Of a DNA stretch of 64,000 nucleotides, positions 25,559-37,728 are shown piece after piece. A program made the position numbers and the translations under genes. The notes beneath the pieces are model-generated. The model saw only the letters and a list, made by a program, of their open reading frames with translations. It made no database searches and was not told the origin of the DNA. Positions within the stretch are counted from its first letter, which is position 1, and each line of letters starts with the position of its first letter. This DNA comes from Panorpa germanica (taxonomy: Eukaryota; Arthropoda; Insecta; Mecoptera; Panorpidae), in NCBI GenBank assembly GCA_963678705.1, contig OY783210.1, positions 14,447,331 through 14,511,330 of the forward strand, given 5' to 3'.

Positions 25559-26324
25559 AGATATAGACATTATTGGAAGATCTGAGAGGGCAATGAGAGA
25601 GGCCTTCCAAGCCCTAGAAATCTCTGCTGCAAACATGGGCCTCACTATTAATGAAGACAAAACAAAGTTTATGGAAGTCCTGTCTTCGACTGTGAACTAC
25701 ACTCCTTTTTGCACAAACGATCATACCTTTGAAAAGGTTAGCGAATTCAAATACCTCGGAACAATTATTCACGATCAAAACAAGCTGAATGCTGAAATTA
25801 ACAGCAGAATCAAATCAGCTAATAAATGTTTCTTTGGACTAAAAAAACAATTAAGGTCCAAATTTATCAGCAGAAAATCTAAACTGACTGCTGTATGCTA
25901 GCGAAACCTGGACATTAAACCTAGACACCCAGCGAGCTCTGGAAACTTTTTAAAGAAAAGTATAAAGAACTATATTCGGAACTGTTAAAGAAAAAGGGTG
26001 CTGGCGAACCAGATATAATTTTGAATTATATGGACTTTATAAACAACCTCAAGTTACACAGGTCATCCTAAGCAACAGGCTGAGATGGCTCGGCCACGTC
26101 TGGAGATCCCCTGAAGACAATGTTACTAGATTATACACTTTTAACAACCCTACGGGATCCTACGGGTACCCGAGATCGACCACCAACAAGATGGCTGGAC
26201 GACACAGTAGTGGACATCAAAACTTTGAAAGTAACAAACTGGCAAAGAGTTGCTTTAGACCGATTGAGTTGGAAGAAGCGTGCTGTTGAGGCAGCTAAGA
26301 CCTGCAATAGGTTTTACGCTCTTA
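25559..26324 (+). pseudogene. Degenerate LINE reverse-transcriptase fragment, palm end to C terminus
   Basis: It starts with DIDIIGRS, the residues just after the catalytic YADD motif of LINE polymerases, so the insertion or its survival is truncated at the active site. It continues with MGLTINEDKTKFM and FKYLGTIIHD, then RIKSANKCFFGLKKQL. A deletion and stop lie at about 25900. Shifted frames then give SETWTLN, RLRWLGHV (near 26077) and PPTRWLDD, and finally VEAAKTCNRFYAL. Two stops occur between SETWTLN and the ELYGLYK region. The order is that of the common arthropod endonuclease/reverse-transcriptase ORF. Clade not resolved; inactive. Confidence 0.88.
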
Positions 26325-26911
26325 AAGAAGAATTTTTTTTATTCATTTCCTTTACTGCAAGCACAAAAATGTCTTCGTCACTTGCCTCTTTCTTATCTGC
26401 TTAAAATATACATGTAGTAAAATGGCTGACTAGCAAAGTTAATTATCAGACTATTCCCGCCCGCATTACGATGATTGCAATGACTCCCATGCCGAAATGT
26501 GGACACGTATATTAACATACTGTCAATCGAAACGAATCAAATCGAATGTGAATACAAACAAGTAAAAAAAACTTATGAAAAAAGTAAATAAAAACATCGA
26601 ACTTTCAATTTACCAGCAAATCTTGTCTTGTTAATACTTTATGCTTATTATAATGCCTCTTGGCGATAATACTTTGTTTTTATTGGCAGAAACTTTTAAA
26701 AAATATACATAACATAAATAAATAACATTTAGCAAGGCATAGAGTGAAAAAGAGACGGAGGGGAGTGAGAAACGAAAACGAGAACGCAGATACTCGCTGT
26801 GACATAGCTGCATATTCGATGAATTAACTCAGTATGTACTTTTATACCCAAAACCTAAATAAGTGCATTTCAGTATGTAGCTTCAGGCTCTGCGCCTTTA
26901 GCACCAAAAAG
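26325..26911. other. AT-rich spacer
   Basis: Nothing recognised except short, low-complexity ORFs. Confidence 0.35.
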
Positions 26912-27051
26912 TCTGTTTGTTTTTCTTTGATCTTACTGACTCCAGATGGGAATGTGTTTTGTTTACTAAAACAGTTTTTAAAGACAAAAATGTTTTAAAA
27001 ACTGTCTCTTTGGTGTAAACATTGGTATTTTTGTTCGTGTTTTATTGAACT
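26912..27051 (+). mobile_element. Family C element, fragment (copy 2)
   Basis: CTTTGATCTTACTGACTCC, GGAATGTGTTTTGTTTACTA and ACTGTCTCTTTGGTGTAAAC match the right-hand third of the full family-C copy at 42645. Both TIRs are missing: the match begins internally and stops at TTTATTGAACT. Confidence 0.8.
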
Positions 27052-27479
27052 CTTTTGACATTTTTTTATCCCGATAGACTTACTATAATATTACTTCGAC
27101 AGGGGTACGAAAGGAAATAGATTTACCTGCGATATTTGCTTATAAATTTGAATGTTCTTTAGTTTAATTGAATTGCACTATACAAATGCTACGTACTTCA
27201 AGTGATTGTGACGACAGTGCTATGCAATTTTCAGAACTACATTTCTAGGTTAATCTTGTTTAGAAAAGCAATAAAAAAGGAACTCAAATCATATTTTTTA
27301 AAGGTGGGCCTCTTCAATAACAAGTATATGAGTCTTCAATTTAATTATACCCTTTTCACTCATTTTATACTATGGGGTTCGAATTTAGTCAAAAAATTAT
27401 TCCAAGGGTAATGACAACTTTTGATTGAACTTCATGTTAGCGCTATTTGGTCATTTGGCTATTTGGTAGGGACATGGGG

Positions 27480-27690
27480 AACACGGGAAACTCGAGGTAA
27501 GATATCAGCATGGGACATTGGACACAGAAAACTTGGAATTTAACTTAGAAACACGGTTAACAGAGCTAACAACATACATACATATAAATGTCTTTTAATT
27601 GAGAGAGCCCTAACATTTATTTCTTTATAACAGTTAAAAAAGGTATAATATAACCAGTATATAAATTCCATGTTCATTTACCCAGAAGTA
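27480..27690 (+). repeat. Dispersed repeat G, fragment
   Basis: TTTTAATTGAGAGAGCCCTAAC and flanking words recur with variation at about 28718, 46372, 52260 and 53155. This fragment also shares a GGACATTGGACACA-like stretch with 52210-52245. It is an old, poorly bounded family with no visible ends. Confidence 0.5.
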
Positions 27691-28398
27691 TCATGTCTTC
27701 ACACCCAGATTTGGCGTGAAACTAGGAAGTTGTTCAACAATACGCTACAACATTGTCAGCGTGTATTATCATTAATTATTTTATGGAAAGTGACATATTT
27801 TTAATTATTCAAAATGTGTCACTGAATAAAAAGGAATATATCTATATCGTGCCTTGTGATAGTGTTGTAGTATGGGTAGCGATATGGGTATACTCGTACA
27901 TATGTGACAAAACAACAAATCCAATGCTTATATCAATCGTCAATGCAGCGTTCAACCGTGTAAATCCTTCAAACGACTATCCCACCTGATCAATTAACAT
28001 TTTTAATAAATTCAAGTAACTTTAAGTCTACGAGATACGAGATTTACCTCACCTCGGAGTTGTACCTTGGAAATCGCCTCGCCTTCAGCGAAACACCTGG
28101 TGTGGTGCAGATTTAAGGCGATCCACTACTTTGTTGGGTATTACATAGGTGATTCAAAGAGGCAGGAATCTATTTAAGATAACATAATGGAACATGATAT
28201 ACGAATATAGTTAGTTATTAATTTCAATTTTGTTATTTAATAATTTATTCATTGGGTAATATTAACAGGTAGTATTTAACAAAGTATAAACATAGTAATT
28301 ATAAATACCAGGGTTTATGAGGGTCAGACTTAAATGGACCAAGTCTAGTAATAACGATGCGATTTAATTGTTAAGGATAACGTTTTATCTATAATGTA
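27691..28398. other. AT-rich spacer
   Basis: A GC-richer patch at 28030-28130 was inspected. It can be read as a minus-strand 44-base exon with donor GAG|GTGAGG, but its acceptor lacks a pyrimidine tract, so it is not called. Confidence 0.3.
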
Positions 28399-28651
28399 CC
28401 CAGTAAACAATTTGGTGAGGTATCCTGTTTTGTGATGTTTCTATCACTATTGCATTTCAATTATAGTTCGCGCCAACTTTATCTTAATTTGTATTCCAAC
28501 AGGTGGAATGGTTTCGCAATTTGTAGCCGATAAAATAGACATTTCATATGAACGATTGTGAGAAACTGAACTGTAAATGAACTCTTTCATGACAAAAAAA
28601 TCATATGCATCTTCAATATGATGGCAAAGTGACTCCCAAATGTTTACTGGG
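28399..28651 (+). mobile_element. Family A non-autonomous TIR element, copy 1
   Basis: The ends are CCCAGTAAACAATTTGG and the inverse of CCCAGTAAACATTTGGGAG. The 253-bp body is non-coding. Copies in the opposite orientation lie at 47170 and 53231 and match along the whole length, for example CATATGATTTTTTTGTCATG in inverse form. No target duplication was clear and the superfamily is unassigned. Confidence 0.88.
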
Positions 28652-28951
28652 TGGAATGGTTGTTGATTTTAAGTGGAGAAGCTTGTAAGTTTTTTGTAAA
28701 GACTTGATTTTTTAATAATGAATGATATATAATTATTAACTTTTAATTGAGGGCTAAAAAAGAATATATTCTCTAACTTTTTTCTAATAAAATAAATGAA
28801 ATATTTTATTCAGACTTTTCATCATATCAAAGATTTGGCAAATATTTTGTGAAATTGAATTGTGAATTAAAAATTTAACCATCAGGATCTCATTTCCTGT
28901 GACTGTGACTCATGATAGTGAAAAACGAAATTATTTCTGCGAGTAGATATA

Positions 28952-29418
28952 CAGGGTGTTTGATAGCAAGGTGCAAAGCATTAAGTGGATGATAGTTGAC
29001 ACTTATTGATAAGACATCTGCCTTAATGACACCTTAAAAGAAAGGCCAATAACCGAGCATATTTTTAAAAAGGTTTGACCAATCGAGGCTATTTCATTTA
29101 TTTTTCTAAATGCCATAAACTGCGCAGTTTCTTTTTAATTTTAAAAGTTTTTACAATTTAAAAGCGTCTGAAACTTGGTTTATTAGATTAGGTACACATC
29201 TGACAAGCCCTAAAAAATTAAACAATTAACATACCAACTTAAATTGGGCCACTGTTGGCATTTAACTGTCAGAAATTTTGCTTTTAAAAAAATAACATAA
29301 AAATAGTAGTAAGTCATAAATAAGCAGACTTCGCCTAAGACATGTATGGCTCAAAATGTTCTAAATGGTGTCAACTATCATCCCCTTAAGGCTTTGCACC
29401 CTGCTACCAAACACCTTG
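28952..29418. mobile_element. Long-TIR non-autonomous element (CAGGGTGTTTG type)
   Basis: The left end CAGGGTGTTTGATAGCAAGG and the inverse of the right end (CAAGGTGTTTGGTAGCAGGG) continue as inverted repeats for more than 50 bases, through TGCAAAGC and GATGATAGTTGACACC. A TA dinucleotide flanks each end, which suggests a Tc1/mariner-like TA insertion; that assignment is inference. It is 467 bp and non-coding. Confidence 0.82.
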
Positions 29419-30656
29419 TATATAGCTCGTGCTTTCAAAATTAAAGAATATTAGCTTCTTTTTAACCTCTTGAGAGAACCCTAATAATTGGTTAGGTCGA
29501 TTTTGTCCATATTTAATATTTAAGGTAATGAGACTGTGCAGCGGTCAGAAGAAAAGGCGACTTTTGTATTTGTTTCCAGATACAACACAAAGACAAATAC
29601 ACACTTTAAACTATTGCGAAGTAGCAGTCCCCTTAATATTCAATGGCATGACATTAGTTATTTTATTGAATAATCTGAATGCTGCTTGAGTTGCCTGCAC
29701 TGTTTGACCGCCCCGTACGAAATGAACGACTCAAACGTTTCGTTCAAAACAACGGGTTGCATATAACGTAGCCATAGCATATACTGGAAGAAAACTGATT
29801 GAATTACGATAAATGTCAAGATGGATTACGCGGTAAATGCACTCGCTGAAGGATATGAATATTGATTAGACATTTTAGAATTTTGTACGTTTGTCGAGAG
29901 AAACTTAGCAGTCGATGTTCGGTGAGCTTTCTTGTCGTTATTTATTTATTAGCATATAATAAACCTGCCCATATGACGGAAATGTAACTAATGTGAATGA
30001 AGAAAATGTCTGAACGGTTATCTTAATGATGACGGTTGAAGTGTTACACAAACTACAGGGTGTTAGATACATGAATGTTAACATCTATGCAGAAAGTCAA
30101 AAGAAATAAGTTTTATATATGTAGTATAATGCAAATTGTCACGATTTTGAGATATTTGTTGACCTTAAAGCGATTCATCTGATTGACTAGTAAAAAACAA
30201 TTAACATCATACGCGCGGTAAATTCAAAATTAACTGAATCAATTACAATTTAAAACGGTGCATGTAGCAGTACTTTAAAATTAGCATAGAATGCATTGTA
30301 GCATGCGTCGCACCAAATTAAGGCACTAAAACTGTTAGCACAGTGACCAATTTACGCAAATAAGGTATTGTGAATGAATAGGTTAAACAATAGGCCATAA
30401 ATATGGCAACTAAGAAGGTTAGTAGTTATGCAGTAAGATTCTGTGAAGAATTTATAATAGGTTTCTTTAAGGACGTTCACAAGAAAATAATTTTTCTTAA
30501 AATAATCTTGAATATTGATATTTAAAGGTGGAAAAAGTTTCAAATTGTTTGCGGTACCAAAATTTTAGATTTTGAGTGTTTAAATTAGTATTTTTAACAT
30601 ACAAACCTTTCACCGACCTATGTTGAAACGGATGTTTTGTGATATAGATAACAAAA
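29419..30656. other. AT-rich spacer
   Basis: A solitary CTACAGGGTGTTAG motif at about 30054 resembles a TIR element end, but no partner was found. Nothing else was recognised. Confidence 0.35.
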
Positions 30657-31003
30657 GGGGTGGCAAGCAGGGCAACTACCGGGGGCCACGCATTTTCGCG
30701 CAACAACCACAGTAGAAAAATTCATTACTATATATGTATTTGAATCTCGCGCCTCGCTCTTTAGAAATCCCACTTGAATCACTGCGTATATATTTTAAGG
30801 CATTCATGTACCTGACTTTATCATCATTAATATTTGTCGTCTTTGTGCTTGTTAACTTTTATAAAAATTCCAATATAAAATTTTATTTCTCGACAATTAT
30901 CACAAAAATACCTCCTTACAATTTATATAAATTATACAAAGAACAAGTACCTCGCAAAGAACTGACACCCCGGGGCCTCGCAATGGCTAATGCCGCCCCA
31001 GAT
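30657..31003. mobile_element. Possible hAT-like short element with GGGGYGGCA ends
   Basis: The left end GGGGTGGCAAGCAGGGC faces the right end ATGCCGCCCC. The inner edge CCCCGGGGCCTCGCAATGGC of the right end also occurs, in similar form, at about 50485-50535. The inverted match is only 8-9 bases and no 8-bp target duplication was found, so this is tentative. Confidence 0.35.
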
Positions 31004-32184
31004 AGGCAACATTGGTAATTTTCTTATGATTGTTTTGTAAAACTTATAATGATTACTTGAAAATACGACAAATATTGTACTGTAAAGAAAATTTCAACCA
31101 GTAGCATTCGTTTTTTTATGAAATATGGTGAAAGTGAGGTATTTTTGACTTTTCATTGACGTTCCTCACAGACAGGGCGAAAAAGAGCTCTATTTTTTAA
31201 ATCGTACACACGTTATTTATACAGGTGGATCTTTCTATAGGTTAGGCAAGACAATTTGCTATTACAATAAGATGATTTTTGAATTTTAATACATCTGATA
31301 CTCGAAGAATCACGATTAGATCAAATTTTCAATCAGATTCAGGTTTTAGTACTTCTTATATATTTTCCTTTGTGTATAAACATACTTAAAGATATTTTCA
31401 TGAATTGATTCGCTACACCAGTACACAAGGCTTCTCAAGAAACCTTGTAAATATTTTAAGCAGATTTAATATATGAAAGAAACACTTGTAGAAATATTGA
31501 AAGCAAAAATCAAGGTTGACATAAAAAAAACACGCACAGTAATTAAAGGTATTAGAATGTTTATATTTAAATCCAATGAAGCATTTGAAATCGATCAAAC
31601 AAACATTCAAAAGTCAACATCTTGTTGAAGTGTTAACCACAACAATGAATTAAACAATCATCTAAAATAAAAATGATTAGAGATTTATATTCATGGTACT
31701 GATGTCATTCGAGCAGGGGAACCTTGGAGATCAAGTCACAGGCATCTTAGCTACTAGCCTGGACCAGTATCCACGGGCCGCGGAGCATGGTAACCGCATA
31801 ATGGCGCAGATGGAATGGAATAGAATAGAATCAAACGTGATTGCATACCTGCACGTCAGCGATTAAAGGATCTTTGTGCATATTTATCATCTTGTTTATT
31901 CGAAAACACGGAAATGACATACTAGGTACTACGTACTGGGTACTGAGGGTCTTATTGTCGTTTGAGATTACGTTTAGTGGAATGACAACACGTCAACCGA
32001 CAGGCCGTGCCTTCAGAGATGAATTGGTCGTACTGGCAACGGTATTGGTGGATACACTACAGCCGACCCGTCTGCTATATATTGCATTCACATTAGCAGT
32101 TTTGTGCGTTGGTAGAAAATTAAATTAGTTCGCATGCGCCATAACGAATTTTTGAAATGACAACCAGACTTGTTTGATCCTGTG
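31004..32184. other. Spacer with an unexplained coding-like patch
   Basis: 31945-32126 is GC-richer than its surroundings and open on the plus strand (it contains RAFRDELVVLATVLVDTLQ and a hydrophobic run LLYIAFTLAVLCV). It has no convincing acceptor or known similarity and is also open on the minus strand. The rest is AT-rich without features. Confidence 0.3.
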
Positions 32185-32342
32185 GAACAGATCTGATTTA
32201 TATGAGTGAAACATTTTACGAATTACTTTGAAAACAGTATTCCTCTACTATCCCTGAATTTTATTATTAATTATTATAGTTCAGATATACCCTTTTAAAA
32301 GTGATTCGTGAAATGTTTCACTCATATAAATCAGATCTGTTC
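32185..32342. repeat. Near-perfect long hairpin (45-base arms)
   Basis: Left arm 32185-32229 begins GAACAGATCTGATTTATATG. The right arm 32298-32342 is its inverse with only about two mismatches near the loop side. The loop is about 68 bases. The structure could be a fold-back transposon or a transcribed hairpin (for example a source of small RNA). No target duplication or second genomic copy is visible here. Confidence 0.85.
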
Positions 32343-32395
32343 GATCACGATCATAACTCGCAAGACTCAGGAATAGGGCCCCTGATTCGATAATG

Positions 32396-32560
32396 AGACA
32401 CAGGTAACAGATATTGGGGAAAAGAGGAAGAGAAACCAAGCAGGATGTGAGGAAAGGAAAAGGAGAAATTGGAGCATATTAAGAATAGGAGTCGGGAGAA
32501 GTTGGAAAGTGTATATGCCTGGAGGAGATTTTGCAAGGGAAAGAGATGAATATTTAAGTA
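32396..32560 (+). pseudogene. LINE family L2 C-terminal tail, copy a
   Basis: One frame reads NRYWGKEEEKPSRM, a stop, GKEKEKLEHIKNRSREKLES, and ends at KGKR-stop. It aligns with the minus-strand copy at 34918-35241 (NRYWANSEE, LEHIKFSC) and the copy at 54690. The LEHI motif belongs to the C-terminal Cys/His finger of insect LINE ORF2 proteins; several cysteines have decayed. Confidence 0.7.
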
Positions 32561-32570
32561 CACACAGAAA

Positions 32571-34153
32571 ATTTCAATCCGGCAATTATTTTCAAAGTTA
32601 TGTAAGATGAAAAAAAATTTTCTTTACTTTATGTAAAGTGCTTTTGAAATTTTAAATGCATTTTTCTAAAAACTGTTTTTTTTTTAAATCGGTGACTAAG
32701 ATTTCTCATAAACGTCTTAACCGATCAGTCTCAAATGTTAACACAAGTTTTCTACAAAGTTTGAGAAGCCGTCATTTTGTAAAAAAAAATTATTTTGCTT
32801 ATTCCTTCGATTAATTACTATAGATTATACATTACTTTAACGTAATCCGTTTGGTTTTTTTCATTTTAAATGATCCAGTCTAGAGATATAGTGGTCACCG
32901 CAAGATGCCTTTTTTATCAGCTAATTTTATTATTTTTACAAATATAAAAATGGTAAAATACTGTTAAAAGTTACCATAATATATGTACAAATTTTTACAT
33001 TGATACATTTAAGTCTTCTTAGGAAAAATTCTTAAAAAGAAAATTCTTTTTTTTTGAACCTAATAACTGTGTATAACCTTAAGAGAGAAAGAGAAGAATA
33101 TAGAGGCGCCTTGATGTTATTAATAAGAGATTAAGAAAGGAGTGTAATGTAATTAGTAGAATTAAGGTTTAAGAATGTAATGTCTAACAGCAAATATGTT
33201 GAATAAATGCACACAAAATATAATTATATTATTTTTTCACACAAATATACAAAATTTATATAGTTCTTTACCTATTTGCTTTAACTAACATCTGAAGCTC
33301 GCGATATTTTCCTGTTCATTCCTGTTCGATAGCGAATCGCGAGCATGCTCGATATGTCTATGAACTGCAAGCATGCAGCGCCAAAATTTATTGAGCTGTC
33401 AATAATAAAATGAAAATCACATGTGCTCAAGTTTTTGTACTCTTGTTTCCATTTTGCTCTCGCTAGTTGAAGTCTTTATTTATATATTTTAGGTCCCATT
33501 CTTCTTATATGAAATCCAGCCCTGTCTTCCACTTCAGCACATAAACACAAGTCCACAACCATCCCATCGCAACATGCAAATAACTGTTAAGTAAATACAT
33601 GCAGTGAATGAATATATTTAAATAAGTAATTTGTAATGTATTGTGTTCTATTGTTTCATGGTTTGAGCTCAACAATGATAAGACTAGCCTATCCTTCCGG
33701 TGACGGAACTGTGTTTTGTTTTGTGTTCCCACTTTTTAATTCAGCAGACGAACTGATCTTGTAGGCGGAGATAAAACCGGGTATGTGCTGGAACATTCGT
33801 CCTATTACATTATTTGTACTCTTCTTACAACTTTAGTTTTCTTTCTTCTCCAACTTTTACATTTTTACATACTTTCACTTACAGGTATTATCTAGCGTAA
33901 ATTTACTAGATAAGTTGCTGTATTATAACATGTTCAGTTAAAAAGAGATAACAGTAAATCGTTCCTATTGAACAATTTCTGATTGTAAACAAAAAATATG
34001 ACAAAATAGTCTTATTAGGACACCTGTCACTTTCGACGCATGCGCATAGAGAACAAACAGGAACATATACCTTTCTCTCTCGCACACATTTTGGATACAC
34101 TTTCAATCTATAGTAAATATAGGCTATTTACTCTCCATATATATATGCTCTAA
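32571..34153. other. AT-rich spacer
   Basis: A plus-strand acceptor at 33493 (TTATATATTTTAG) precedes 33 open codons (VPFFLYEIQPCLPL onward) ending in a stop. It is a weak terminal-exon candidate. 33060-33200 resembles the 3' region of LINE L2 copies but too loosely to call. Confidence 0.3.
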
Positions 34154-34293
34154 GGTTTAAACCAAGTAGACTAAAAAACAACAACAAACCTGTTTTCCTT
34201 TGAATTTACCGACTCCAGATAGAAACGTGTTTTGTTTATTAAAACTGTCTGTTTGGTGTTTTATTGAACTGTCTCTCTGGTGTGAAACCAGCA
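34154..34293 (+). mobile_element. Family C element, right-end fragment (copy 4)
   Basis: From TTTAAACCAAGTAGACTAAA to the intact right terminus TCTCTGGTGTGAAACCAGCA. An internal deletion has removed the ACTGTCTCTTTGGTGTAAAC block that full copies keep. TAA follows the end. Confidence 0.82.
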
Positions 34294-34917
34294 TAAGGAT
34301 TGGGGAAAACAATATGTATATGAAATAATTCCTTCATGAGAAATGCATTATCTTTAATGTCACAAAGATATTTCAAGAAAATCACGAAATGCAACACAAA
34401 AATAAACTTCTGTTCATCGTAACTGAACAAGACACCGTTACCTAAGCTACATACTCGTATTTTGCATCGTAATCTTTTCAAGTCGTCTTCTAGCTTTGCA
34501 ATGCGGAGGCGTATGCCACTGCCACACAACAACGGCAATAACAGGTGATTTTTCTAAATGTTTTATATCTTTTCTATTATTTATCGTTTTTCATAAATGT
34601 CAATTGATTTCTTTAATCCATAAAACGTTAGACAACTTAATATTGACAATAAATTGTAATCAGCTTGTATATGCGTACAAATCCATTTATTTATTTGGTA
34701 AATATAAATCACTGAACTAAATAGCATATAAAACATTTAACTACGCAGTTTTATACGCATTCAGATTTTTTATATTGTCATTATTTTATTTTTAAAACTA
34801 TTTTATGCTTATATTGTTTAATATATTATACATAAGTAACAGTTCGTGTGTTCGTAGGATTTATTTATGTTTCGATTTTTTTGAGCGTATTAGCATTTTA
34901 TTGGATTTTTATTTCTA
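34294..34917. other. AT-rich spacer
   Basis: Nothing recognised. Confidence 0.35.
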
Positions 34918-35241
34918 TTATTCCAAACTTTCTTTGACTTGTAACAATACATTAATTTTTAGGATATGTGCTTCTTTCACATAATAATTACATTCTAATT
35001 CCAAAAGAAAAAAAAAACCTACACCTCTTGTCTTTTTTGTCTCGTTCCTTTTCTCTATTTCCGCCATCCACCTCTTCCCTTCACTGCCTGCCTTTAATAA
35101 CTGCACAATATTCATCTCGCTCATTACTTTTTCCTGACATGAAAACTTAATGTGCTCCAGTGTTTCAAACTCCTCGCTATTTGCCCAGTATCTGTTTCCT
35201 TTCTCCTCGTTTCCCATTCTAAATCTGGAAATCCTTCTCAT
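34918..35241 (-). pseudogene. LINE family L2 C-terminal tail, copy b
   Basis: A 107-codon minus-strand frame starts RRISRFRMGNEEKGNRYW, followed by FETLEHIKFSC and then NIVQLLKAGSEGKRWMAEIE. RFRxGNE and (L/T)EHI..C are landmarks of the C-terminal region of a group of insect LINE ORF2 proteins. The first cysteine pair of the finger seems deleted. It is open to its end, so less decayed than the copies at 32396 and 54690, but it lacks the polymerase. Confidence 0.8.
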
Positions 35242-37295
35242 GTTTTAGGTAATTATTTAAGAGAAAAAAATAATATTTCGTTTTTGTTTATCGTTAGGTT
35301 GACATCCAAATTGTGGTAAATATATTTGGTTAGAATTATGGACTCGCTGTTAGTCACTTGTTTTAATTTTAGTATGCTGTGTGTGCAGTTTTTTCCATTC
35401 TCTGTTAACTGTGGTTTATTACAAAGCTTGGTTGATAATTTTGTTTATCAGCACTCATTTTTAATCCGGGTTCAACTTTTGGTTAGTTAATTTTTTGTTG
35501 GTTAACTGTCTTTGACATAACAAGAATTAAAAAACCCATATTTGAGAATTGAAATACCGGCCCTGTGAGTGCTTTACTCATAAAACCAGAGCTCATGCAT
35601 TTGATTCGGCGGTAATCCGATGGTCATTCACATTGCAAAAATTGACACAGAAAGTAATGCAGTATGGTTGCTGCTGCTGTTACATCAATCTTAACTAAAA
35701 AAGAAAACACATTGAATAAATTGCGGGGAGGGGAGGCTAACTGGGGTACTTTTAATTCAAGGCTACGGTAAATTCATATATTTGAAAAACCAGATGCACT
35801 GCGAAAGGCCCTATAAAATTTTCTTTAGGGGAAACCTAGCTTGTCATTTTTTTTCACAAATGAAAGAGGAGGAATTAAAAGAGGGTAGGCACTAATCCTG
35901 AGAGTGACATTTGGGCACCACTGTCAAGTTCTTGCCCCGGTTCGAAAAATCGTAGATTTTCATGATTTATTGGAGAGGCTTACATTTATATACTGGGAAA
36001 ATACTCATATAAAACACTTTTTGGACCAGATGCTATTTCATGCTACTTCAACTTATATAAGTAACAAATCAAAAATTTAACACTTGACCATACCTCTGGT
36101 TCTCTGAACTAATAGTTTGAACATAAACAATCATTTTTATCGCCACGTTTGAGATTAAATCAATTATTGCCATATCGATTCAAAGCTTAACCGTTACTAA
36201 TTATCACGGTTAATTAATTACAAATAAACATAAAATCTAATTTCCAAATGATATAAAATTTGAATGTAATGCAATAATGTAACTGCTCTCAACAAATTTC
36301 TCTACAAATATTTCTATTTTCAATTTTAAACTGGATTAGATTATTAGAATGCAATGCTTGTACTTGATATAAGGGGAATGAGGGACGGGGGGAAGTACTA
36401 CACCTACCTGTACGTGTGTCGTACATACCTGCCCACATTCAAAATGCATTCCGCTGTATCATGTTCAATCATCTAGTTTAAAGTAATAGTCCAGTCAGCT
36501 ATGTGCGTTTATATATCTTGTCATGTTCAAAGAGATACAGCGATAGATGCATACTGCTGCAAAGAGATGCGCCGACAAAAACATATGGGTTTTGAAAAAT
36601 TTATTCTGCATTGCGTGTGTCCACGGAACAAAAACTACAGATTTTGTTTTCCGCGTATAATTAAAACGGTAGCGCGGAATTATTCTTCAATGGGGTCTAG
36701 ACCTAAAATAAACTGAACCAAAAGAAGCTGGCTTAGATTTCCATATGAATACGTGTAACAAAACCTTATAATATTCAATCGAGGAGGCTTATAGCTTGAT
36801 AGCTACCTTAAATGTTATACCATGCATCAAATCATTATTTCCTGTTACTTATATTCCTTACATTGCCTGAACTACTGCTCCAGCAGGTCTACTGCATTCG
36901 CCATTCTTCTAGCAAAGCAAAGCAATGTAAGGTTTGATAACATTAATCCTGCAGTCAATATAATTCTATGTTACATCATTCTGTGCTCTCTGACTGATCG
37001 CAATTGTAATGCGGCATGTATAATTATTAGTTGGAAATTAAAAAAATAATTAAATATTAATATCTTGTTGTATTTGAGAATGCAGTTGTCAGGAGTGAAT
37101 TCACAGGTGCAGATGATGATGAAATAGTTAAATAGTAGTTACATGTATGTCATTATTTTATAAGAATATCATAAGGTACAAGGAATTTTGTTACGTAAGA
37201 CAACGTGAAACTTAAGAAGCATTGAATTAATAAAAATAAAAAATAATGTTTCTGTGCTGAATTAAAGTAGTGTTTTATAGAGACTGTACCATCAT
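35242..37295. other. AT-rich spacer
   Basis: A minus-strand donor-like CAG|GTATGT at 36429 closes 14 open codons starting ATGATTGAACATG, but the acceptor is poor and the segment looks repetitive. No other features. Confidence 0.3.
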
Positions 37296-37307
37296 AATAT
37301 GTGAAAA

Positions 37308-37636
37308 CTCCAGCTCACCTGTACAAAATTAATATTAAATCTGACGATAGATGTCAATGTGGTGAAGAAGGAACTTTGGATCATATTATATTTGAATGCA
37401 TAAATTATAGTTTAGAAAGATCAAAATTGAATAGTGAAATATTAGAAGTGATTAAAACTTTTCCTGTTAATACTAAATTTTTGTTAAGTGATTTAAAATT
37501 AATTAGTGAATTATTGAAATATTTAGAAATTTGTAAAATTAAATTATAAATTATAAAAGATGTATAACAAATGTTTGATGGTGGCTATGACGAAAGAAAG
37601 TCAAGGCAAATAAGTAAATAAATAAAAAAAAAAAAA
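37308..37636 (+). mobile_element. LINE family L1 tail, recent 5'-truncated copy
   Basis: Perfect 12-base flanking repeats AATATGTGAAAA (37296-37307 and 37637-37648) bound the insert. It starts mid-ORF at KTPAHLYKI and keeps an open frame to the stop at 37547-37549, including the finger C-Q-C-G-E-E-G-T-L-D-H-x5-C. It ends in AAATAAATAAA and a poly(A) run. The sequence is nearly the same as the tail at 19679-20058 but without its frameshift. The intact duplication and frame point to a young insertion. Part of the duplicate could be tail A's, so the exact length is uncertain by a few bases. Confidence 0.9.
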
Positions 37637-37728
37637 AATATGTGAAAAAATAACTATGTTCTAAACACGGCTATTAAATAACGAGAGTGACGAGAGAGTA
37701 AAACATTTTATTTTGATTTCATATATCT

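Noticed and set aside
28050-28093. Minus-strand 44-base exon with donor GAG|GTGAGG
   Set aside because: No pyrimidine tract before the AG and no supporting neighbour.
33494-33595. Plus-strand terminal exon beginning VPFFLYEIQP
   Set aside because: The acceptor is plausible, but there is no upstream exon, no recognised protein, and an equally open minus frame.
36428-36473. Minus-strand exon reading MIEHDTAECILNVG before a CAG|GTATGT donor
   Set aside because: The acceptor is poor and the segment has the look of a repeat; no partner exon.
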